64,000 bases of DNA, taken from contig NZ_NTFY01000082.1 in NCBI RefSeq assembly GCF_002289565.1, forward strand, positions 1-64,000, in the 5' to 3' direction. A program made the position numbers and the translations under genes. Within the stretch, counting starts at the first letter, position 1. The number at the start of each line of letters is the position of its first letter. The notes under the pieces were generated by a model that saw only the letters and a list, made by a program, of their open reading frames with translations, was not told where the DNA came from and did no database searches. The DNA comes from Rhodopirellula sp. SM50. GTDB lineage: Bacteria > Planctomycetota > Planctomycetia > Pirellulales > Pirellulaceae. This document shows, one piece after another, positions 9,027 to 19,316 of this stretch.

Positions 9027-11680
9027 GGCAGCGTCCCCATCACATAGCGGACGCTGGCGACCTGATCGGCATCCGCGATGGCGACGACGTCGGGGCTGGC
9101 CGCAGCGATGCCGATAAACATGCCCGCCGGCAATTCACCACGTACAAACAGGCTCTCGTTGAGCCAGTGCTCAAACACGCCATCGGTCACGACGAGCCCG
9201 TCACGGCTGATTTCTTTGTTGACAAACAACACCAGGTCGCGGATCCGTCGACCGCCTTGCGACCGACCCGACTCGGTGACTGCGCCCACCGGTCGATGTC
9301 GGGTGTAGAGGCGTCCGAGCAATTTTGATGCGTCTTGAGTTTTGGGGATCCAGTCGGCCGAAGCAGCCTGGCCGGCTTTGATGGAGTCGGTCGACCAATA
9401 GCGACCGTCGGGCGAACAGACGACCAGATCGCGCAATTCAAAAGGCAGCGAGCTGGACAGTTCAATCGAACGAGCGTTGGGGACCTGACCGGAGGAGTCG
9501 AACGGTTTGAGCCCGTTGATCGAGAGTGTCCCCACGCCACGGCGGATTTGATGGGTGACGAACTGGGTCTGAGTGCGAGAAGGCAAAAACGCAGCGTCCA
9601 GCCGCTGGTCGTCGGCGTCGATGTCGGCGTGCAATCGCACCTCACCGACTTCGCTGCTCAGGTCCCGCCATCTCTGCTGGCCGCCGTTGGGATAGGCCAT
9701 GACTTCGGCGTCACCGGCGAAGCGCAGCCCCGTGCGGGGGCTGATCCCGGAAAACAGTGTCGACCGGGTCCGCTCGATCGCATCGCCGCTGGCGCCATCG
9801 ATCCACGTCAGTTGCCGCACGCGAACGGTCGTTCCGAACCCATCGGACACGATGCTGTAGGCGAACATCGCGGCGGTCGTGACCAATGCCAGCGCCGGCG
9901 CGATCAGAAACATCAAATGCGACCGATGACCTCGCGTCGTCCAGCGATAAGCGACCGGACCGACCAGCAACACGAACAGCGTCAGAATTCCCATGAACGT
10001 GTAGACCGGGGGTTCGGCGACGCCCGGAATCAGCCACCGGCGGCTGCGAAAGTCACCCATGATCGGATCAACACCCCGCGTCAGCATCGTCGAGCACCGA
10101 TAGCCGATCAATGATTCCAGCAGATCAAAGGCCAGCAGCGAATCGATCGACTCGGAGGGGATTCCCACCACTTGACCGCCGCCGACAGATCGTCGGTAGC
10201 CTTGCTTCCAATCCGAATCAAACGCTCCGATGCGCGCTTCAATCTCTGCGATCCATTCCCCGGTCGCGGCAAGTTGGGCCTCGGAAAAGCGTTCACGCGT
10301 GCTCGGCCCCAAAAGGACCATCGAATCGCTTTCGCCGATCAACTCGCTTTCGCCGATCGAATCGCTTTCGCCGGCCAACTCGCTGCCGCCGATCAACTCG
10401 CTTTCGCCCACGGGAAGGGAAAGCACGCGTGGGGCGACCGGTAGTGGAGCGTTCTGCGATGGCTCGGACACCGAGGACAGCGCCTCTCGAAATCTCTTCA
10501 ACGAATCGTCCATCGTCGATGCGACAGAAGTGATCAGCGCGGCGAACCCTTCGTCCTCTGCCTTCTGTTGCAGCAGCTTCAGCCGCAGCGACCGAGCCAA
10601 TTGGGTTGCATCGGGGGCTTGGAGCACGACTAACGTCCCACCCATCATGACCCAATCGCGGATCGCTTCACGCTCAGCCGTCGCCGTGCCACCGGCTTGC
10701 CCCGGCGTCGCCGCGTCGAGTCGATGACCCTGTATGAGTCGGTCACCCTGAATCACGATGCAATCGATGTCACGCAGCAGACGCCAATCCGACGGCAGCC
10801 GCTGCAGCGACACGGTTTGCATCGACGGACTTCGCCTGGAAATCAGCGACCGCCCCGGCCGCCCCGGCCGATCGAACGAGATCGCGTCGGCCGGTTTGGC
10901 GATCGGTTTGGGATCCGTGTCCACCAGCAGGAAATTGCAGACCAGTTCATTGGGCAACACGGTCGCGGGGGATTGGATCGCGTAGCCGGGGAAGGGGTTG
11001 CCGACTTCAGCGGTGTAGGGTTTCAGCGGGGCGCCGTCTTCGACAATCTCGATGCGATACGAGTTGCCGATCGTCCACTTCGGACACGATCGCGACAGCA
11101 CGACCTGGGTTTGCCCCTGTGGAAAGGTCAGCGGAAACTCCGTCGCGATCGCGCGATCAGCGGGCAGATGGCGATCGATCGGCGTCAGCCGGAGCGACAG
11201 TTCTCGATTTGCCGTCAGCGGCCCCAGCGTCGACGTCAGCGTGACGTCCACACCGACATAGCCGACGCCCATCAGATTGCTCACCTGGATCGTCGCTTTG
11301 AATCCACTGCCGCCGGCTCCGTTGGTTCGGTTGGCCGCGTCGGGCAGCACGACTTGATGGGTGGAGAGGATTTCAGGGACGCTGAACTGGGCGGTGGCGG
11401 AAGTCGCCATCGCGGCGGCCAGGACCAGTGCCAGCACCCCGGCGACTAACGCTGTGAAGCATTTTCCCCATGTGTTTCTTGAGGTTTTAGCGGCAGGGCG
11501 CGAGCCCTCCGGTTCTTCATTTCTGCCGAGAAACCGGAGGGCTCGCGCCCTACCGCTAAAAAATGCTTCACAGCGTAGCCCGGCGACCGGCAGACACCGG
11601 GCGTGCGTCAAGTGCGTTCGCCGAACGCCTGTCAGCGGCTGCACGAACGGGACTTGGATCGGACCGTTTGGGGAAGGCAT
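9023..11680 (-). CDS. Large GldG-like membrane protein of the ABC operon
   Basis: About 885 residues. After an N-terminal region of uncertain status comes a hydrophobic signal-like stretch (FTALVAGVLALVLAAAM), a long extracytoplasmic domain, and two membrane segments late in the protein (YTFMGILTLFVLLVGPVAYR region and LMFLIAPALALVTTAAMFA). The segment DCIVIQGDRL ... RDWVMMGGTLVVL resembles the amidotransferase-like fold of GldG-type ABC accessory proteins, so a structural part in the exporter is inferred. An 18-nt in-frame repeat encodes SEL-G-ESD units. The first 77 residues include the translation of a large inverted repeat (11451-11574); ATG 11680, 8 bases after the upstream stop, is used, but no better ATG exists before the signal sequence, so the start is uncertain. 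Confidence 0.7.
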   Translation of the reverse strand: MPSPNGPIQVPFVQPLTGVRRTHLTHARCLPVAGLRCEAFFSGRARALRFLGRNEEPEGSRPAAKTSRNTWGKCFTALVAGVLALVLAAAMATSATAQFSVPEILSTHQVVLPDAANRTNGAGGSGFKATIQVSNLMGVGYVGVDVTLTSTLGPLTANRELSLRLTPIDRHLPADRAIATEFPLTFPQGQTQVVLSRSCPKWTIGNSYRIEIVEDGAPLKPYTAEVGNPFPGYAIQSPATVLPNELVCNFLLVDTDPKPIAKPADAISFDRPGRPGRSLISRRSPSMQTVSLQRLPSDWRLLRDIDCIVIQGDRLIQGHRLDAATPGQAGGTATAEREAIRDWVMMGGTLVVLQAPDATQLARSLRLKLLQQKAEDEGFAALITSVASTMDDSLKRFREALSSVSEPSQNAPLPVAPRVLSLPVGESELIGGSELAGESDSIGESELIGESDSMVLLGPSTRERFSEAQLAATGEWIAEIEARIGAFDSDWKQGYRRSVGGGQVVGIPSESIDSLLAFDLLESLIGYRCSTMLTRGVDPIMGDFRSRRWLIPGVAEPPVYTFMGILTLFVLLVGPVAYRWTTRGHRSHLMFLIAPALALVTTAAMFAYSIVSDGFGTTVRVRQLTWIDGASGDAIERTRSTLFSGISPRTGLRFAGDAEVMAYPNGGQQRWRDLSSEVGEVRLHADIDADDQRLDAAFLPSRTQTQFVTHQIRRGVGTLSINGLKPFDSSGQVPNARSIELSSSLPFELRDLVVCSPDGRYWSTDSIKAGQAASADWIPKTQDASKLLGRLYTRHRPVGAVTESGRSQGGRRIRDLVLFVNKEISRDGLVVTDGVFEHWLNESLFVRGELPAGMFIGIAAASPDVVAIADADQVASVRYVMGTLP
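10323..10412 (-). repeat. In-frame 18-nt tandem repeat (5 units)
   Basis: Five imperfect 18-base units (consensus AACTCGCTTTCGCCGATC on the plus strand) encode alternating ESDSIG/GSELIG hexapeptides inside the large membrane protein. Units differ by 1-5 bases. Confidence 0.85.
11451..11574. repeat. Large inverted repeat inside the 5' end of a coding region
   Basis: The outer arms GCTGTGAAGCATTTT (11451-11465) and AAAATGCTTCACAGC (11560-11574) are complementary, as are the inner arms around GCAGGGCGCGAGCCCTCCGG (about 11494-11513) and CCGGAGGGCTCGCGCCCTAC (11534-11553). The inner GGAGGGCTCGCGCCCT-CCGCTAA core recurs at about 37198-37220 and, diverged, at 23974-24000, so this is a copy of a dispersed repeat. 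Confidence 0.85.
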
Positions 11681-11688
11681 CGCGGGGG

Positions 11689-12186
11689 TCAATTCGACGG
11701 CTCCCGCGGTGCGAAGATCTGCGGCGGCAGCTGATCGTCAGCAAACGGGCTGGCGGCGTCGGTTTCGTCGGTGGCTGCGAACGGAAAGAGCAACAAGAAC
11801 CAGCCGATGATTTGAAAATTGATCAACCAGATCGTTTCCTGCAGCAAGGACAACATGCCCAGCGGGATCCCCAGCAATCGGGCCATGGCCAGCGTGATCC
11901 CGACGGCCAGGGCGGTGACCCCGGCCACTCGCGGCAGAAACGAGACCGCCCAGGAGAGCAGGAAGATGAACGCGGAACAGACGAACATGCAGACGGCAAA
12001 AAACAAACCGACAGCCGCGGCCGTGGCGTAGGGTCCTCCCTGGTCGGCGGCGTACACGACGGCGATCACGACCGCCGAAAGCGCGGTCAGGACCAGCAAC
12101 GACTGAAACGAAATTCGTGGCAGTAAGCGACTGCGAAGCACCGGCTCGCTGGCCGAAACGCGTCCGCGGGGTAATTGCTGGTCCAT
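11689..12186 (-). CDS. Small membrane protein, first gene of the ABC operon
   Basis: A 165-residue protein with four clear hydrophobic segments (LLVLTALSAVVIAVVYAA; TAAAVGLFFAVCMFVC; AVGITLAMARLLGIPLGML; INFQIIGWFLLLFPFAA) and short polar ends. No family is recognised. It precedes the GldG-like gene by 8 bases, so it is probably part of the same ABC complex or its assembly. ATG 12186 is the only ATG before the first membrane segment; no Shine-Dalgarno sequence is visible, which is common in this genome. Confidence 0.7.
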   Translation of the reverse strand: MDQQLPRGRVSASEPVLRSRLLPRISFQSLLVLTALSAVVIAVVYAADQGGPYATAAAVGLFFAVCMFVCSAFIFLLSWAVSFLPRVAGVTALAVGITLAMARLLGIPLGMLSLLQETIWLINFQIIGWFLLLFPFAATDETDAASPFADDQLPPQIFAPREPSN

Positions 12187-12451
12187 CGCAACCGATTTGA
12201 AAAGAAGACGAGGGCGGCTCGTTGGCCCCTAATGGCACCATTCTAACAAATAGAGAGCCGCTGTAGACCGCCGCGTGGCAGGAAATCGCCACGGGTAGGT
12301 GCCCCCGGTGAGCCAAATCGCTGGAAAACGCTCCCCCTTTGCCCCCCGGCGATCCTTTGCCCTCGACGAACCGTACTGCCGATCGCTAAACTCTCCCGCT
12401 TCGATCCCCTTTCCCTGCCCGATCACCCGTTTTCATTCCAAGCCATTCACC

Positions 12452-13485
12452 GTGATTCTGATTCTCAAGGGCGGAGTGACCGACGAACAAGTCGACCACG
12501 TCATCGAGCGTGTCGAAGCGATGGGCTTGCAGGCGCACCTGTCGCGCGGGACGTTTCGGACGATCGTCGGTATCATCGGCGATGAATCGAAGATCGTGGT
12601 GGAATCGGTGCGTTCCATCCCGGGTGTCGCGCAAGTCGTCCCGGTGCTTCCGCCCTATAAATTGGCCTCGCGGGAGGCCCACCCCGAATCCAGCGTGATC
12701 GATGTCGGTGGGGTCAAAATCGGCGGCGGACACATCGGCATGATCGCCGGCCCGTGCAGCGTCGAAGAAGAAGACCGCATGCACCGCATCGCCGAACAGG
12801 TCGCCAAGGCCGGTGCGAACATTTTCCGCGGCGGCGCGTACAAGCCGCGGACCAGCCCCTATGCGTTTCAGGGACTCGGCGAAGCCGGGCTGAAACGACT
12901 CCGCGAAGTCGGCGACGCCCACGCCATGCCGGTCGTGACCGAAGTGACCGATCCGCGTTTGGTCGAATTGGTGGCCGAATACGCCGACATGCTGCAAGTC
13001 GGCGCCCGAAACATGCAGAATTTCGCGCTGCTCAATGAAGTCGGCGCGTCACAGCGGCCCGTGTTGCTCAAACGCGGCATGTCCGCCACCGTGACCGATT
13101 TGCTGATGTGCGCCGAATACATCCTGTCCAAGGGCAATCCTAACGTGGTGCTGTGCGAGCGCGGCGTGAAAGGATTTGACCCCGCGACCCGCAACCTGTT
13201 CGACGTCGCCGCCGTGCCGCTGGTGCAGCAACTCAGCCACCTGCCGATCATCGTCGACCCCTCGCATGCCACGGGGAAACCCGAATTGATTCCCGCCTGT
13301 GCCATGGCCGGTTTGGCCGCCGGCGCCGACGGGGTCCACGTCGAAGTGCACGATTGCCCGGAAGTCGCCAAAAGTGACGGCCCGCAAGCGTTGCTGCCCG
13401 AACAATATGCCGAATTAGCGAGCCAGTTGAAGTCGCTCGCCACCCTCCTTGGAAAAACCATTTCACCCTTGCCGGAGAAGACTGC

Positions 13486-13489
<4 letters not shown>
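12452..13489 (+). CDS. aroF: 3-deoxy-7-phosphoheptulonate synthase (DAHP synthase, type I beta)
   Basis: A 345-residue enzyme for the first step of aromatic amino acid synthesis, condensing PEP and erythrose 4-phosphate. An N-terminal ferredoxin-like regulatory domain ([20 protein letters not shown]) precedes the KDO8P/DAHP synthase barrel with the landmarks [41 protein letters not shown] and [11 protein letters not shown] 12452 is chosen because known members begin M-I-(I/L)-L-K; the longer frame from 12299 adds 51 residues with no family counterpart. Its TGA overlaps the GTG of tpiA (GTGA), so the two are translationally coupled. Confidence 0.93.
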
Positions 13490-14241
<752 letters not shown>

Positions 14242-14286
14242 TCCGATCAGCCCTTTTACCGTCCAGAGACAGACAACGGATTCGCA

Positions 14287-14853
14287 ATGACCACGCTTAC
14301 CAATCAGACCTTGATCCTGGGTTCACTCGGCAGTGCCGCACTGGGCTGGCTGATGTTCATCCTCTCGGTGTTTTTGATCCTGCTGATTCTCGTCCAACGC
14401 GGCAAAGGCGGCGGATTGACCGGCGCCCTCGGTGGGCCCGGCGGTCAAAGCGCCTTCGGCAGCAAAGCCGGCGACACGTTCACCCTGATCACCGCCGTTT
14501 CGGCGATCATCTGGGGCTTGGTCTGCGCCATCGCGATGTACTCCCTGGGCGTCCCCCCGCTGACCGCCGACGACGCCGATTACCCGATCGACGACACCCC
14601 GGCACTGAAATCATCCGCCGATGAAACCACCGGAACCACCGGCAGTGGTGGCCTGAGCGGTCTGAGCGGTTTGCTGTCCGACGAGCCCACCGAATCCGAG
14701 GGAGATGCCGCAGCGGACAGCGAAAGCGAACCGGCGACCGGAACGCCTACGATGGAATTGACACCGGCCGAAACCGCCCCCGCGGAAGAGACACCGGAGG
14801 AAACCCCAGCAGACGAAACCCCAGCGGACACGTCGGAGTCAACGCCCGAGTAG
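14287..14853 (+). CDS. secG: Preprotein translocase subunit SecG with acidic tail
   Basis: The first 95 residues match SecG: two membrane helices ([19 protein letters not shown] and [19 protein letters not shown]) separated by the conserved [12 protein letters not shown]...SAFGSKAGD loop. It helps SecYE move proteins across the inner membrane. At 188 residues it is about twice the usual length: residues 100-188 form a Ser/Thr/Pro/Glu-rich tail with repeated ETPAE/TPAD motifs, a common form of SecG extension in planctomycetes. Confidence 0.93.
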   Translation: MTTLTNQTLILGSLGSAALGWLMFILSVFLILLILVQRGKGGGLTGALGGPGGQSAFGSKAGDTFTLITAVSAIIWGLVCAIAMYSLGVPPLTADDADYPIDDTPALKSSADETTGTTGSGGLSGLSGLLSDEPTESEGDAAADSESEPATGTPTMELTPAETAPAEETPEETPADETPADTSESTPE

Positions 14854-15034
14854 CCCCCTCGCCGACACAGCGATCGGGCAACACTTGCGTCACCGTCCCG
14901 CCAAGAACGGTCTCGCCAAGGACGGTGCGACGCGACGAGGGCGGCCGTATTGCAGGTTTCTTGTCAACGCGGAAGACCTCCCTTTCTTCTCCTCCGGCAT
15001 TGAATCACATGCCACTGATCCACATTGACGCCGC

Positions 15035-16000
15035 ATGACACAAGCCACCTCGACCCTCGCGCCCGCCTGCGGCATTCGCAGCATGACCGGCCAGGGAAGG
15101 GCTGCGGGAACGACGGACATTGGAACCATCACGGTCGAGCTGCGGACGGTCAACAACCGTGGTTTCAAGTGCTCGGTACGGACCCCGGATGCACTCTCCG
15201 GCAGCGAGGCGCTGATCGAATCGGTCGTCCGAGAACACTTGCATCGCGGCTCGATCAACCTGTCGATCAACCTGGAGCACCAGCAAGGCCAAACGCCGGT
15301 ACAGATCAACGACACCGTGCTGGCCGGCTACATTCGCCAGTGCAAAGCGGCCATGCAGCAGTCCGGGGTGGACGCCGACGCGAACGTCTCGCTCGACGTC
15401 GCCGCCTTACTGAACCTGCCCGGGGTCCAGACCGGAGCACGCCCCAAGGGCGATGACGCTGAAAAAGTATTCCAGCAAGCCCGGCTGGTCGTCGTCGCGG
15501 CGCTGGAAAACCTGATCGAGATGCGCGAGCAAGAAGGCGCCCACATGGCCGAAACACTGCTCGGCGATTGCGAAACGATCCGGGGGCACGTGCGCGCGAT
15601 CGAGACGCTGGCCCCGCAGGCGGCGGAGAGCTATCGGGTCCGGCTGGAGGGGAAAGTCCAGCGGGTCCTGGCCGAATATGACGCCGAAGTCAATCCGGTC
15701 GATCTGCTTCGCGAAGTCCAGGTGTATGCTGACAAGGCGGACGTCAGCGAGGAAATCACACGCCTGGACAGTCACTTGAAGCTGTTTCAGGCGGTTTTAC
15801 GGGGGGAGAGCCCCGACGGCGACAAGGAGACCGGACGCGACGAGCCGGTGGGGCGAAAACTGGATTTCATCATCCAGGAGATGTTCCGTGAAACCAACAC
15901 GATCGGTTCCAAATCCGCCCACGCCGAGGTTTCGGCTATCGTGGTCGAAATCAAATGTGCGATCGAGCGGATGCGTGAATTGGTGCAAAACCTGGAGTAG
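15035..16000 (+). CDS. YicC/YloC family endoribonuclease
   Basis: A 321-residue protein with the YicC N-terminal motif SMTGQGRA and VELRTVNNRGFKCSVRTP, and the C-terminal DUF1732 block RLDSHLKLF, KLDFIIQEMFRETNTIGSK. Family members in E. coli and B. subtilis are reported endoribonucleases. An extra 20 residues precede the conserved start, so Met24 (ATG 15083 region) is an alternative initiation point. It lies 22 bases upstream of gmk, as in many bacteria. Confidence 0.92.
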   Translation: MTQATSTLAPACGIRSMTGQGRAAGTTDIGTITVELRTVNNRGFKCSVRTPDALSGSEALIESVVREHLHRGSINLSINLEHQQGQTPVQINDTVLAGYIRQCKAAMQQSGVDADANVSLDVAALLNLPGVQTGARPKGDDAEKVFQQARLVVVAALENLIEMREQEGAHMAETLLGDCETIRGHVRAIETLAPQAAESYRVRLEGKVQRVLAEYDAEVNPVDLLREVQVYADKADVSEEITRLDSHLKLFQAVLRGESPDGDKETGRDEPVGRKLDFIIQEMFRETNTIGSKSAHAEVSAIVVEIKCAIERMRELVQNLE

Positions 16001-16022
16001 TCCCGTAGGCGGAGCATGAACG

Positions 16023-16625
16023 ATGGCTGAATCAACCTCTCCACGTCTGATCATCATTTCCGGGCCCAGCGGCGCCGGCAAGTCGACGGTGACGCGACGG
16101 CTGTTGTCCGAGTGTGATCTGCCACTGCGATTAAGCGTCTCGGCGACCACCCGCGGCCCGCGCCCTGGCGAACAAGACGGAAGAGAATATCATTTCCTCT
16201 CTCAGCAACGTTTCGGTGAACTGCGCGATCAAGATGCCTTTCTTGAGTGCAAAGAGGTGTTCGGCAAGGGACACTGGTACGGGACCTTGCGGAGCGAAGT
16301 CGCCGACGGGCTCGCTGCGGGAAATTGGATCATCCTTGAAATCGACGTTCAAGGTGCGATTGAGGTGATGGAGCATCTGGAGACCGATCCCATTTCGTTG
16401 TTCATTCATCCCGGCGGAATGGACGAACTGGAACGACGTCTCCGCGACCGGGGAACGGAAACCGAAGCCGCGATTCAAAGCCGTTTGGAGACGGCCGCGG
16501 GTGAGATGCGGTTCGTGCACCGCTACCAATACGAAATCATTAACGGCTCGGTCGACGCGGCCGTCGCCCAAGTCTGCCAAATCCTCAGAGACCATCAGGA
16601 GAAACACACATGCTCGAAGAACTAA
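16023..16625 (+). CDS. gmk: Guanylate kinase
   Basis: 200 residues; phosphorylates GMP to GDP using ATP. The P-loop is GPSGAGKS (residues 14-21), followed by [21 protein letters not shown], the GMP-binding segment, and [13 protein letters not shown]. Its end overlaps the next gene by 16 bases, and the Shine-Dalgarno AGGAG for that gene (16597-16601) lies inside gmk, which suggests coupled translation. Confidence 0.96.
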   Translation: MAESTSPRLIIISGPSGAGKSTVTRRLLSECDLPLRLSVSATTRGPRPGEQDGREYHFLSQQRFGELRDQDAFLECKEVFGKGHWYGTLRSEVADGLAAGNWIILEIDVQGAIEVMEHLETDPISLFIHPGGMDELERRLRDRGTETEAAIQSRLETAAGEMRFVHRYQYEIINGSVDAAVAQVCQILRDHQEKHTCSKN

Positions 16626-16888
16626 AAGACGAAGAGACCGTCAACAAGGTCGGCGGTCGATTCAAGTTGAGCACTTTGATTCAAAAGCGGCTCGTTCAGT
16701 TGAACCAGGGCAGCCGCGCGTTGGTCAACGTCGACACCCATGACAAGATGTCGATCGTGCTTCAAGAAATCATGCAGGACAAAATCGTGCTGAACATGGA
16801 AAACGAAGTCGAGCAGGTCCAAGAGATGGACTTGGATGCGACGATCGCCGCCGCCGAATCTCCCGACCTGGACGCCGCGGACCTGTAG
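16610..16888 (+). CDS. rpoZ: RNA polymerase omega subunit
   Basis: A 92-residue protein with the omega core [18 protein letters not shown] and the downstream [16 protein letters not shown] helix, followed by an acidic tail. Omega stabilises the beta-prime subunit. The identification is strengthened by position: gmk-rpoZ-coaBC is a very common bacterial gene order. The first residues differ from the usual MARVT start, as often in divergent omegas. Confidence 0.85.
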   Translation: MLEELKDEETVNKVGGRFKLSTLIQKRLVQLNQGSRALVNVDTHDKMSIVLQEIMQDKIVLNMENEVEQVQEMDLDATIAAAESPDLDAADL

Positions 16889-17048
16889 CACGCTCCTCGC
16901 GGGAACAACTACCTCGCGGCTCGCGTTCAATGCCACATACTTTGGCGACAAAGTCGATCGTCGTTTCCTTGGCGTTGGGGCCCGCAGGCTCGCGTCAAAC
17001 GGCTGACCATCGCCTGACATCCGTTCGCCTTTCCCCCAACGCTGCGCC

Positions 17049-17600
17049 ATGCCGGAACCCGTTTCATCCAAACGAATCCTGCTGGCCGTCGGTGGCGGGA
17101 TCGCCGCCTACAAGGCCGCCATCCTGTGCAGCCGGCTGGCCCAAGCCGGCCATCAGGTGCAAACGGTGATGACTCGTTCCGCGACAGAGTTCCTGGGTCC
17201 GCCCACCCTGGCGGCGCTGTCCGGACGGACCGTCGGCCTGGACGGCTTTGACGCCAAACATCCGCTCGGATCGCACATCGAACTGGCCCTCGACGTGGAT
17301 CTGATGATCGTGGCGCCGGCGACGGCCAATTTGATCGCCAAGTTTTCTCACGGCGTTGCCGATGATCTGGTCAGCACGCTGTATCTGCAAAACACCGCTC
17401 CGGTCCTGATTGCGCCGGCGATGAGCGACCCCATGTGGAACAAACCGTCCGTCGGCCGCAACGTTGCCCAGCTGACCGCCGACGGCTGCCAGCTGATCGG
17501 CCCCGAATCGGGATGGTTGTCCTGTCGCGTCAAAGGGGTCGGACGGATGAGTGATCCGGAAGCGATTTTCCAGCGAGCGTCGGAAATCTTGGCCGCGTAG
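17049..17600 (+). CDS. coaC: Stand-alone phosphopantothenoylcysteine decarboxylase (CoaC type)
   Basis: A 183-residue flavoprotein of the HFCD family, matching only the decarboxylase half of the usual fused CoaBC used in coenzyme A synthesis. Visible features are the FMN-binding start ILLAVGGGIAAYKA, the active-site His76 in LGSHIELA, the PATANLIAKF segment (PASANT equivalent) and PAMSDPMW at 123-130. The last motif is normally PxMNxxMW; here Asn is Ser126. No CoaB synthetase domain follows, so that function must be encoded elsewhere. It may alternatively be a relative acting on another peptidyl-cysteine, but the gmk-rpoZ context favours CoaC. Confidence 0.82.
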   Translation: MPEPVSSKRILLAVGGGIAAYKAAILCSRLAQAGHQVQTVMTRSATEFLGPPTLAALSGRTVGLDGFDAKHPLGSHIELALDVDLMIVAPATANLIAKFSHGVADDLVSTLYLQNTAPVLIAPAMSDPMWNKPSVGRNVAQLTADGCQLIGPESGWLSCRVKGVGRMSDPEAIFQRASEILAA

Positions 17601-17672
17601 GATCGACGTTGCAAGTGATTGCGATGACAATGCTCGCCAATCCAGCTCACCGTTCTCATCGAATCGCGTCTC

Positions 17673-19316
17673 ATGCCTTTATTCGTTTTTGGTCATCGTA
17701 ACCCCGACACCGACGCGATCTGTGCGGCAATCGCCTACGCGGATTTCTTGCGACGAACGACACGTCCCGATGCAATCGCGGCAAGTTGCGGACCGCCCAA
17801 CCAGCGGACCGAATACGCGCTGAAAATCGCCAAGCTGTCGCCGCCGCGGATTGTGATGGACGTGCATCCCCTGGTCGAGGATGTCTGCCAAACCGATGTC
17901 ACGTTGGCCCATCGCGACGAAGTGTTTTATGACGTCTATCGGCGGATGGACGAGCGTGGGCTGCGGAGCATTCCGGTGGTCGAACCGGACGGCAAGCTGT
18001 CCGGGATCGTCTCGCTCTTGGATATCTTGGAACTGGTGCTCAACAGCGGCGTCGATCCGCTCAAGGCGCGCCAGGTACGCACCAACCTCAGCAAGATCGC
18101 CTCGGTGCTCGGCGGGACGTTCCAGCATGCGGTCAACCCGGACGTGGACGAGGACTTGATCGTCAGCGTGGGGGCGATGAGTGCCGGCGGGTTCACCGAC
18201 CATATCAAACAATTCCCCGCCGAAAAATTGCTCGTCGTCAGCGGCGATCGCCCGACCGTGCAATTGCCGGCCCTCGAACTCGGTGTCCGCGCGCTGATCG
18301 TGACGGGTGGTTACCAGTTGTCCGATGGGCTGATGCAATTGGCCAGGGCGCGGGGGATCACCGTCCTGGGCAGCCCGTTCGACACCGCCACGACAACCAT
18401 GCGAATCAAAGCGGCACAGCTGATCGGCGATGTGGTCGAAGAGGACTTCACTTGGCTGCCCGCCCGGATGCCCGTCACCGAGGCACGGGATAAGATCTTT
18501 CGGTCACCGCAAGCCGTGTTCCCCGTCTTGGAGGACGGGCAACTGGTCGGCGTGCTCAGCAAAAGTGACTTGGTCAATCCGCCCAAAACCGAACTGGTGC
18601 TGGTCGACCACAACGAACTGGGCCAAGCCGTCGCCGGCGCCGACGAGGCGCGGATCGTCGAGGTGCTGGACCATCACCGATTGGGCGGATCGCTGAAATC
18701 GACCGAGCCGATTCGTTTGACGATGGAGCCGGTCGGTTCGACGTGCACCCTGGTTGCAAAAATGTATCGCCAGGCCGGCATGGACCCCGAGCCTGGGATC
18801 GCGGTCTGCATGGCATCCGGGATGATCAGCGACACGCTCTACCTGCGCTCACCGACGACCACACCGACCGATCGCGACATGTTGGAATGGTTGCAGCAGT
18901 TTTGCCCAATGCCGCTGGAATCGTTCGCCGAAAACTTCTTCCAAGTCGGTTCAGCGCTCCGCACCTGCTCGCCCGGGCAAGTCGTCCGAGAGGACTGCAA
19001 GCACTTTGAAGAATCCGGGCACGCGTTTTCCATTTCGCAAATCGAAGAGATCGGCTTCGATCTGTTCTGGGAACGCAAAGACGAATTGTTCAGCGCGCTG
19101 GAAAGCATGGCGCAAGAACAAAAACTCGACTTCAGCGCCCTGTTGGTCACCGACATCGTCAGCAACGGCAGCCTGTTGATGATGAGCAGTGAACCGCAAG
19201 GCTGGGAAGACATCAATTATCCCGAACTCGAAGATCGCCTCTACCAACTCGACGGCGTCGTCAGCCGCAAGAAGCAGTTGCTGCCGCTGATCAGCAGCCT
19301 GATGGAATCGATCTGA
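17673..19316 (+). CDS. CBS/DRTGG-containing family II inorganic pyrophosphatase
   Basis: 547 residues, predicted manganese-dependent pyrophosphatase (PPi to 2 Pi). DHH-domain metal ligands are seen in GHRNPDTDAICAA (residues 7-19), LVDHNE and VLDHHRLGG. Between the first and later DHH motifs lie a CBS domain (from about residue 70, LRSIPVVEPDGKLSGIVS), a DRTGG-type domain (about 150-250, ending in ALIVTGGYQLSD) and a second CBS (PQAVFPVLEDGQLVGVLS). A DHHA2 domain ends the protein. CBS domains in such enzymes bind adenine nucleotides, so activity is probably set by energy charge. The last codons are partly duplicated downstream (see the repeat at 19331-19712). Confidence 0.92.
   Translation: MPLFVFGHRNPDTDAICAAIAYADFLRRTTRPDAIAASCGPPNQRTEYALKIAKLSPPRIVMDVHPLVEDVCQTDVTLAHRDEVFYDVYRRMDERGLRSIPVVEPDGKLSGIVSLLDILELVLNSGVDPLKARQVRTNLSKIASVLGGTFQHAVNPDVDEDLIVSVGAMSAGGFTDHIKQFPAEKLLVVSGDRPTVQLPALELGVRALIVTGGYQLSDGLMQLARARGITVLGSPFDTATTTMRIKAAQLIGDVVEEDFTWLPARMPVTEARDKIFRSPQAVFPVLEDGQLVGVLSKSDLVNPPKTELVLVDHNELGQAVAGADEARIVEVLDHHRLGGSLKSTEPIRLTMEPVGSTCTLVAKMYRQAGMDPEPGIAVCMASGMISDTLYLRSPTTTPTDRDMLEWLQQFCPMPLESFAENFFQVGSALRTCSPGQVVREDCKHFEESGHAFSISQIEEIGFDLFWERKDELFSALESMAQEQKLDFSALLVTDIVSNGSLLMMSSEPQGWEDINYPELEDRLYQLDGVVSRKKQLLPLISSLMESI

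Noticed and set aside
8142-9047. 301-residue open frame on the plus strand
   Set aside because: Antisense to the ABC ATPase; its GRRFTGGRF-type repeats are just the complement of the SGDTA repeat.
12299-12451. N-terminal extension of DAHP synthase
   Set aside because: Pro/Arg/Ser-rich, without family counterpart; the GTG at 12452 matches the known start.
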